DNA of 25,893 bases, from positions 1-25,893 of the forward strand of contig CALKQT010000031.1 of NCBI GenBank assembly GCA_937990735.1. Reading direction: 5' to 3'. Below, in pieces: positions 21,627-25,893 of the stretch. Under the pieces are notes generated by a model. That model did no database searches. It was given only the letters and a program-made list of their open reading frames with translations, and was not told the DNA's origin. Source of the DNA: an uncultured Campylobacter sp. GTDB lineage: Bacteria > Campylobacterota > Campylobacteria > Campylobacterales > Campylobacteraceae. How positions within the stretch are numbered: position 1 is the first letter of the stretch; every line of letters starts with the position of its first letter. The position numbers and the translations under genes were made by a program.

Positions 21627-21818
21627 TTATTCGGGGCGGTCTAATTTCTCTTTCAGGGCCTCTTTTGCATATCTATTTAGCTCCTCATCGGTTTTTAAAA
21701 TTTCTATCGTACAGAAGCTGGTGCCGCATTTCGGACATTTGCGCCAACGCTGCACCGTAGTGCTTTTGATTGTGGCTATGACGCAGGTTTTTTCGTAGGC
21801 ACACTTCGGGCAGATCAT
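21627..21818 (-). CDS. Zinc-ribbon protein, Ogr/Com-like, putative regulator
   Basis: 63 aa. Two Cys pairs: CPKC at 3-6 and CPKC at 28-31 (C-x2-C-x21-C-x2-C), followed by GTSFCTIEIL. The layout resembles the Ogr/Delta late-transcription activators of P2-type phages and the zinc ribbon of NrdR, and is similar in size to Mu Com. A regulatory role in late gene or modification gene expression is inferred. No Mor or C homologue is visible in the window, so this may be the late activator. Its start overlaps the GemA stop by 4 bp. Confidence 0.65.
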   Translation of the reverse strand: MICPKCAYEKTCVIATIKSTTVQRWRKCPKCGTSFCTIEILKTDEELNRYAKEALKEKLDRPE

Positions 21819-22333
21819 ACTTGCCCTTTACTGGCGCGAAATTGTGCGATCTTGCTTAGCCCGGTGATTAGCTTGCTTGCATTTGCCGCGTTTAGCTTTG
21901 CCAGCTGCTCTTTCTTGCCAAGTAAAATTTTACATTGTCGCATCGTAAAGCCCAAAAGCCCCCGCTCGTCCATACCAAGGTGGGCGGCAAGCGCGCTTAT
22001 GCGAGCAAACTGCGACGGGCTTATCCTTTTGGCGGCGGGCTTTGCGTCCTTTCCGCTTCGCTTTGTCGCGCCCGCACGATCCGCACTTGCATTGTAGATC
22101 AAATTTCGCCCCAATATGTCGGGCTTGAAGTCTGTCCCATCCTGCGCACGACCACATAAAATATCAAGCGCACGCTCAAGCTCGCTTATGCTTAGCTCCT
22201 TGCAGCTATAGACGCCAAATCGAAAGCCTAGCCAATCCTCCCACGCATCCGCCGCCTTGATTTGCTTATATAATGCGGTAGTGTGAATGCGGGTTAAAAG
22301 TTGCTTGCGATAAATTTCTTGGGATTTAGTCAT
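21815..22333 (-). CDS. GemA-like protein (DUF1018, Mu gp16)
   Basis: 172 aa. The N-terminal half (KQLLTRIHTTALYKQIKAADAWEDWLGFRFGVYSCKELSISELERALDIL) has the typical DUF1018 pattern of W-x-x-WL near the centre and a helix with E-R-A. The C-terminal half (ISPSQFARISALAAHLGMDERGLLGFTMRQ) completes the family. In Mu, GemA modulates host gene expression and DNA topology in the early phase. The neighbouring early genes are in the same direction. The middle is a basic Lys/Ala linker. Confidence 0.85.
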   Translation of the reverse strand: MTKSQEIYRKQLLTRIHTTALYKQIKAADAWEDWLGFRFGVYSCKELSISELERALDILCGRAQDGTDFKPDILGRNLIYNASADRAGATKRSGKDAKPAAKRISPSQFARISALAAHLGMDERGLLGFTMRQCKILLGKKEQLAKLNAANASKLITGLSKIAQFRASKGQV

Positions 22334-22343
22334 CGATTACCCC

Positions 22344-22430
22344 TTAATCTTTCAGCAACATAATTGCTACGACCGCCGTAACGCCGAGGACGATAAATGC
22401 TAAGATTACGAATATTAAAAAGAGCTGCAT
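22344..22430 (-). CDS. 28-aa membrane microprotein
   Basis: MQLFLIFVILAFIVLGVTAV followed by VAIMLLKD: a single hydrophobic segment nearly spanning the whole peptide, with a charged KD end. The ATG overlaps the stop of the YopX-like gene (TAATG), so translation is coupled. Similar tiny membrane peptides occur among phage early genes but none is recognised here. Its small size keeps confidence moderate. Confidence 0.55.
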   Translation of the reverse strand: MQLFLIFVILAFIVLGVTAVVAIMLLKD

Positions 22431-22804
22431 TATTTTTGCTCCCATTTTCTGCCCTGATAGATATTACCAAGAACTTCAAACCCGCCTGAGGCATTTTTAC
22501 ATCCTTTCGTAATCGGAATATCAGGCGCGAATTTCGATAATTCACGCATATAAAATCCGCAGTCAAAGCAAATTTCATAAGTAAACAGATCCCATCTAAC
22601 GATGTATCCAGTATAAATTTCTACGCCGTTTTTGTCTTTAAAACCGGCGAATTGCAATAATTCAATATCTTCGAAACTCGCCTCAAAATTTACAGCCGTT
22701 TCTTTATCCCAAAGCGTAGCTTCTTTGTTTGCGAAGTCGATACTTAGCGCCTCGTAAATTCGTCCATCAACCTTAAAAAACGCCTTGAATTTTAACTCTG
22801 TCAT
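22430..22804 (-). CDS. YopX family protein
   Basis: 124 aa matching the YopX family: LLQFAGFKDKNGVEIYTGYIVRWD (about 49-72) and the terminal FEVLGNIYQGRKWE, the two signatures of this phage family, whose function is unknown. It starts at ATG 22804, preceded by GGAGCATAGACG, overlapping the region of the methyltransferase stop. Part of the leftward early/middle operon. Confidence 0.85.
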   Translation of the reverse strand: MTELKFKAFFKVDGRIYEALSIDFANKEATLWDKETAVNFEASFEDIELLQFAGFKDKNGVEIYTGYIVRWDLFTYEICFDCGFYMRELSKFAPDIPITKGCKNASGGFEVLGNIYQGRKWEQK

Positions 22805-22807
22805 CGT

Positions 22808-23833
22808 CTATGCTCCTAATTTGAATTGTTTATCTTTTGCAGCCTCAATCTGCCTTAATATCATCTCTATTACATTTACGCTCATCGCATTTCCTGCCTG
22901 TTTATAGGTTTGGGAGTCGGATACCACAATTTTAAAATCATCCGAAAAGCCTTGCAATCTTAAGCACTCTCTCGGAGTGAGTTTGCGGATGCGCTCCGTT
23001 TTTAATAGATTGTTGTTTTTAAAATTGCTTGTCGTAATAGTAGGGCAAATTTCTAGCTCGCAACCTTTGTTAAAGCCATGGGGCCTTTGAATAATGAAGT
23101 TATCCGTCCTACGATGACCGGGATTCGTAGTCAAAGTGTTAGCGCAATCTTTATTTTCATCTTTCGGGTAAAACTTCCCTTTAAATTTAAGATGCTTGCT
23201 TTCAAAATAGGCTAGTAATCTTTCGCTCAAAAAGTATTTTTCACCCACGTTTTCATCAAGATAATCCGCCAGTTTATTATGGCTTGTTTTCGGAGCGAGC
23301 TCAAAAGCGTAATATTCGTCGCCATTTAAAAAACCTACGACATAAAGACGCTCTCTGTTTTGAGGGATGCCGTAGTCTTTGGTATTGAGGACTTCGGCGT
23401 GGCAGTGATAGCCGAGATCGCGCAAAGCGTTCAGGAAGTTCACGTATGCCCTGCCTTTTTCAATTGATAGAAAGCCTTTGACGTTTTCGAATACGAAAAC
23501 CTCCGGGCGGCACTCTTTCACCATCCTGTAGTATTGCCAAATGAGATTGCCGCGATCTCCCTCCGTACCCGCTCGCTCTCCCGCGATAGAAAAGTCTTGA
23601 CAAGGAGAGCCGCCTATTAAAATATCGACTTTGCCGCGAAACGTAGAGGCATCAAACTCTTTTATATCGCGATAAAATCTTGCTTCTCTTATATTATGAT
23701 TTGCGGCATAAGCGATGCGAGCGAATTTATCGATTTCGCAAGCAAAAATATTTTTAAAGCTTTCGCCCCAAATTTTGCGTGCGGCAAACTCCGCTGCACC
23801 TATTCCCGAAAAGACGGTTGCGATATAGGTCAT
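22808..23833 (-). CDS. DNA (cytosine-5) methyltransferase
   Basis: 341 aa C5-methyltransferase with all core motifs: I TVFSGIGAAEFAA (6-18), IV GGSPCQDFSIAG with catalytic Cys78, VI FENVKG (115-120), VIII QNRERLYVVGF (158-168), IX RKLTPRECLRLQGF, X QAGNAMSVNV near the C-terminus. A target recognition part lies between VIII and IX. No cognate endonuclease is adjacent, so it is an orphan, likely protecting phage DNA from host restriction, as methylases often do in Mu-like phages. The motif recognised cannot be read from the sequence. Confidence 0.92.
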   Translation of the reverse strand: MTYIATVFSGIGAAEFAARKIWGESFKNIFACEIDKFARIAYAANHNIREARFYRDIKEFDASTFRGKVDILIGGSPCQDFSIAGERAGTEGDRGNLIWQYYRMVKECRPEVFVFENVKGFLSIEKGRAYVNFLNALRDLGYHCHAEVLNTKDYGIPQNRERLYVVGFLNGDEYYAFELAPKTSHNKLADYLDENVGEKYFLSERLLAYFESKHLKFKGKFYPKDENKDCANTLTTNPGHRRTDNFIIQRPHGFNKGCELEICPTITTSNFKNNNLLKTERIRKLTPRECLRLQGFSDDFKIVVSDSQTYKQAGNAMSVNVIEMILRQIEAAKDKQFKLGA

Positions 23834-23915
23834 CTCTTTCCTTTAAATTTAAACCTTTTAACAAGCCTTTAAAGATGATTAAAAGGCTTGTTAAAGGGCT
23901 TAACGCCCTTTAAAT
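23834..23915. terminator. Two tandem palindromes between unknown gene and methyltransferase
   Basis: Palindrome 1: perfect 14-bp arms TTTAACAAGCCTTT (23857-23870) and AAAGGCTTGTTAAA (23882-23895). Palindrome 2: AAAGGGC-TTAAC-GCCCTTT (23893-23911). CCTTTAAATTTAA occurs at both borders. Position between two same-direction genes suggests attenuation or mRNA processing before the methyltransferase. They belong to the same TTTAAA-rich type as the palindrome at 18238. Confidence 0.6.
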
Positions 23916-24281
23916 TTAATCGAACCATAGCCTAAGCGTGCCATCGTCATCTATGTCCAGTTCATCAGGGATGGCCCCACCGAACAAAGAGTGAGTACCC
24001 TTAAAATTTTGATCCAGCATGGTTAAATTGACGATATCGATGTAAAAAGTATCGATATGCGAATACTTGCCTCTTTCTAAATCGTCCACCGTTTCTTGCG
24101 ATAAAAGAAGCAAATCATATCCGATTAGCTCGCAAGTAGCTTTTATGCTGCCGTAGGTTATATCGTGGTTGCCTTCTACTATAAAGCTATCGCCTAGTTT
24201 TTCGTTATCAAGCTCGGCAGCTCTTTTAAAAATTCTCTCAAAATCGGCTTTATCTTTTATCCTATATTTTGGCTCTATCAT
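23916..24281 (-). CDS. Hypothetical acidic protein
   Basis: 121 aa, acidic, mixed alpha/beta, ending IPDELDIDDDGTLRLWFD. GNHDITYGSIKATCELIGYDLLLLSQETVDDL in the middle suggests a compact domain. No family is recognised. The small size and acidity recall phage early proteins that mimic DNA or bind host factors; no evidence decides. ATG overlaps the gam stop (ATGA). Confidence 0.65.
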   Translation of the reverse strand: MIEPKYRIKDKADFERIFKRAAELDNEKLGDSFIVEGNHDITYGSIKATCELIGYDLLLLSQETVDDLERGKYSHIDTFYIDIVNLTMLDQNFKGTHSLFGGAIPDELDIDDDGTLRLWFD

Positions 24282-24766
24282 TGTCCTGCCTCCAAACTCT
24301 CAATTTTAGGCACTATACGGAAGCTATCTTTTATAGTTCTTGTTAGTCCCAGCTTTACGAGATCTTCATCTTTTAGCTCCGCTAGAGCGTCTTTATTAGG
24401 TTTTTCCTCGTATATGATGCACTCTTTGGCTAGCCCGTAGCTTTTGATCGCCTTTAGCAGGCTTTCTACTTTTGCCTTAATACGAGGCAAGCTCACACTT
24501 TTAGTTAGGCGGTAGCCGATCTCGCCAAAGGTAAATTCCTTCGAGCGTTTTTCGGCGAATTCGTGCTTGTTTTCTTCGCAAAAAAACGTGATTTGCTGCT
24601 CGATATAGTTTTTCTCGCTCTCGAGTCTCTCTACTTCAGCTTTTCTGCTCTCTTTGATGCGGTTGCACTCAAGCGTTACTTCGCCGTTGATCTTTTCGAT
24701 ACCTACACTTAGCTCGCACACCTTTTTTAGCGCATTATCTATATCGCTAAAGCTTTTTATTTCCAT
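24278..24766 (-). CDS. gam: Host-nuclease inhibitor Gam (Mu Gam-like)
   Basis: 162 aa matching Mu Gam-type proteins: a long antiparallel coiled coil (about 20-80, KINGEVTLECNRIKESRKAE... QQITFFCEENKHEFAEK), then SKEFTFGEIGYRLTKSVSLP (84-103), the beta element that completes the DNA-binding channel, and DALAELKDEDLVKLGLTRTIKDSF near the end. Gam binds linear DNA ends like Ku and shields them from nucleases, needed by phages with linear or transposing DNA. In Mu it lies downstream of A and B; here the upstream DNA is replaced at the contig junction. Confidence 0.9.
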   Translation of the reverse strand: MEIKSFSDIDNALKKVCELSVGIEKINGEVTLECNRIKESRKAEVERLESEKNYIEQQITFFCEENKHEFAEKRSKEFTFGEIGYRLTKSVSLPRIKAKVESLLKAIKSYGLAKECIIYEEKPNKDALAELKDEDLVKLGLTRTIKDSFRIVPKIESLEAGQ

Positions 24767-24863
24767 TTTCTACTCCTTAGTTTTGATTTTCTTCTGTTTG
24801 CTCTTATTACTTGGCTTTTATGCTTCGCGCCCTTTGTTATTTGGCTCTTAGCAAAAGCCATCC
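24757..24863 (-). CDS. Truncated C-terminal end of unknown phage gene upstream of gam
   Basis: An open frame from the junction to a TAA at 24757, reading MAFAKSQITKGAKHKSQVIR and then a Lys/Arg-rich end RSKLRSRKWK-like. It overlaps the gam start by 10 bp, as neighbouring genes here do. It is probably the basic C-terminus of the next early gene, cut by the junction. If the ATG at 24861 is real it would be a 34-aa peptide, less likely. Confidence 0.35.
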
Positions 24864-24866
24864 TGC
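24861..24866. other. Junction between Campylobacter phage DNA and Lactobacillales chromosome
   Basis: The GalU frame is normal up to PKPEEA (codons to 24864), then reads GWLLLRAK and stops, where the family continues with about 90 more residues. On the left the DNA has phage/Campylobacter character, on the right Firmicutes codon use (GAAGAA, AAATAT). No repeat or recombination signal is seen at the join. Confidence 0.8.
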
Positions 24867-25454
24867 TTCTTCTGGTTTTGGTTTTTCTACGAAACGACGT
24901 ACATTGAATAATCCATCTTCCACTTGGCTTTCAGGATCGATAATTCCGTATTTATACGTTTCTTCATGAGGAACTTCCATCACCGCGATATTTGAAGCAT
25001 GAGTTTTTTCGTACCCTTCAATCAGTTGTTTCGTTAAAGGAACCTCATCACGCATAATATCATCTCCAAGCATAATCACGAATGGCTCTCCACCCACGAA
25101 TGCTTTCGCTTGAAGAACCGCATCCCCTAGTCCTTTTGGATAAGATTGACGCACAAAGTACAAGTTAATTCCTGTTGTTTCTTGAACAAGTTCTAACAGT
25201 TCTGTCTTTCCTTTTGCTTCAAGGTTTGACTCTAATTCAATATTGGAGTCGAAATGGTCTTCGATTGGACGTTTGCTCTTACCAGTAACGATTAAAATAT
25301 CTTCGATTCCTGATGCGAGAGCTTCCTCAACGATATATTGAATCGTTGGTTTATCTACGATTGGCAGCATTTCTTTCGCCATCGCTTTTGTTGCTGGTAG
25401 GAAACGAGTTCCTAACCCTGCTGCTGGAATAACTGCTTTTCTTACTTTTGTCAT
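24864..25454 (-). pseudogene. galU: UTP-glucose-1-phosphate uridylyltransferase, 3'-truncated by junction
   Basis: The first about 197 residues of GalU, which makes UDP-glucose from glucose-1-phosphate and UTP. Visible: KAVIPAAGLGTRFLPATKAMAKEMLP with the nucleotide-binding G-x-G-T-R and catalytic Lys, DKPTIQYIVEEA, GLGDAVLQAK, FVIMLGDDI, and YGIIDPE. Family members are about 290-305 aa, so roughly one third is missing at the C-terminus; eight foreign residues follow the break. Firmicutes-type sequence, most like Lactobacillales. Starts 21 bp after gpsA. Confidence 0.9.
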
Positions 25455-25475
25455 AGGTCTGTTCCTCCAAGTGGT

Positions 25476-25893
25476 TTATTGGTGTTCTTTAATCGATGCT
25501 TCTGATTTAAATTCACGACCCATTAGGCGTTGAATCTCTTCGCGAACATCATGTCCTTTATATAAAACATTATAAACAGCAGTTGTAATTGGCATTTCGA
25601 TATTCTTCTCTTGTGCCAAAGCGTAGACGGCTTTACACGTTTCTACCCCTTCTACAACCATTCCCATATTTTCCAAAATCGTTGGAAGCGGAATGCCTTT
25701 CCCGATTTGGTCCCCACATCTCCAGTTACGAGAATGAATACTCGTACAAGTTACGATTAAATCGCCCACACCACTAAGTCCAATGAAGGTTAGCGGGTCT
25801 GCCCCAAACGCAACTCCTAATCGACTGATTTCTGTTAATCCTCTTGTCATTAACGCTGCTTTAGCATTATCTCCATATCCTAATCCATGAAGA
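25476..25893 (-). CDS. gpsA: Glycerol-3-phosphate dehydrogenase [NAD(P)+], C-terminal part
   Basis: Partial; the gene continues beyond the window end, reading GYGDNAKAALMTRGLTEISR upstream of the internal Met at 25850. It contains the C-terminal domain of GpsA: the N-A-K-A-A-L-x-x-R-G-L active-site segment with substrate-binding Lys and Arg, FIGLSGVGDLIVTCTSIHSRN, RCGDQIGKG and YNVLYKGHDVREEIQRLMGR. It makes sn-glycerol-3-phosphate for phospholipids. The gpsA-galU pair is the conserved order in streptococci, enterococci and relatives, supporting a Lactobacillales source. Confidence 0.93.
   Translation of the reverse strand, partial: LHGLGYGDNAKAALMTRGLTEISRLGVAFGADPLTFIGLSGVGDLIVTCTSIHSRNWRCGDQIGKGIPLPTILENMGMVVEGVETCKAVYALAQEKNIEMPITTAVYNVLYKGHDVREEIQRLMGREFKSEASIKEHQ

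Noticed and set aside
21930..22159. Additional frames overlapping gemA on both strands
   Set aside because: Basic, Arg/Lys/Cys-rich shadows; the DUF1018 frame explains the region.
24767..24860. Mu-type phage end at the junction (CA at 24859-24860)
   Set aside because: A dinucleotide alone is no evidence; the end would lie directly upstream of gam with no A/B genes and no repeated end-binding sites.
24837..24863. Natural alternative C-terminus of GalU (GWLLLRAK)
   Set aside because: The family continues for about 90 residues after this point; the eight residues are a frame read into phage DNA.
1..25893. CRISPR array, diversity-generating retroelement or insertion sequence
   Set aside because: No regularly spaced repeats, reverse transcriptase or transposase frames were seen on either strand.

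Overview
The window is almost entirely a Mu-like temperate phage (prophage) of a Campylobacter-type host, joined at about position 24,863 to a short piece of Lactobacillales (Firmicutes) chromosome. Campylobacter is inferred from the A/T-rich leaders, TTTTTTGCTACAAT-type promoters, TAATG/ATGA gene coupling and AAATTTTGC-type hairpins; the moderate G+C suggests an oral species such as C. gracilis, C. showae, C. rectus or C. curvus rather than C. jejuni. The right-hand 1 kb (gpsA then galU, in the Lactobacillales order and with very different codon use) breaks inside galU. It is best read as an assembly chimera, probably from an oral sample.

Layout. Positions 1-2200: a tyrosine recombinase and two small unknown genes on the minus strand, divergent from a small Cro/CI-like DNA-binding protein, with paired operator-like palindromes between them. 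Positions 2220-15939 (minus strand): Mu I-like protease/scaffold, Mu T-like major capsid protein, a small connector candidate, tail tube, spanin pair and holin, tail-terminator candidate, tail assembly chaperones joined by a probable -1 frameshift on an A9 tract, tape measure, a tail-tip/fibre set, and a DUF5675 lysin candidate. The long tape measure without sheath or baseplate-wedge genes indicates a siphovirus-type tail (as in B3/D3112) on a Mu-type head. One plus-strand gene with its own promoter (10727-11020) sits inside the tail operon as a moron. Positions 16242-21605 (plus strand): small and large terminase, DUF935 portal, Mu F-like head protein and Mu G-like protein. Positions 21627-24766 (minus strand): zinc-ribbon protein, GemA (DUF1018), a 28-aa membrane peptide, YopX-like protein, C5 DNA methyltransferase, an unknown acidic protein and Gam.

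Gene content and order are those of Mu, except that the terminase-to-G block is inverted relative to the rest. No MuA or MuB transposase is visible. Such genes would be expected upstream of gam, exactly where the contig switches to Firmicutes DNA, so their absence is uninformative. The tyrosine recombinase at the other end is unexpected for a transposing phage.

The most interesting locus is 20,640-21,060. The Mu F-like head protein has an extra C-terminal domain resembling the phage-borne Barnase/EndoU/ColicinE5-D/RelE-like nucleases (a MuF polymorphic-toxin arrangement). Immediately after it lies a minus-strand tRNA-like RNA with canonical D-loop and T-loop sequences, a GAAA tetraloop hairpin in place of the anticodon arm, a 12-bp terminal helix, and its own perfect consensus promoter (TTGACA, 17 bp, TATAAT). 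A link between a possible tRNA-targeting nuclease and an adjacent tRNA mimic is a hypothesis, but the two elements are visible in the sequence.
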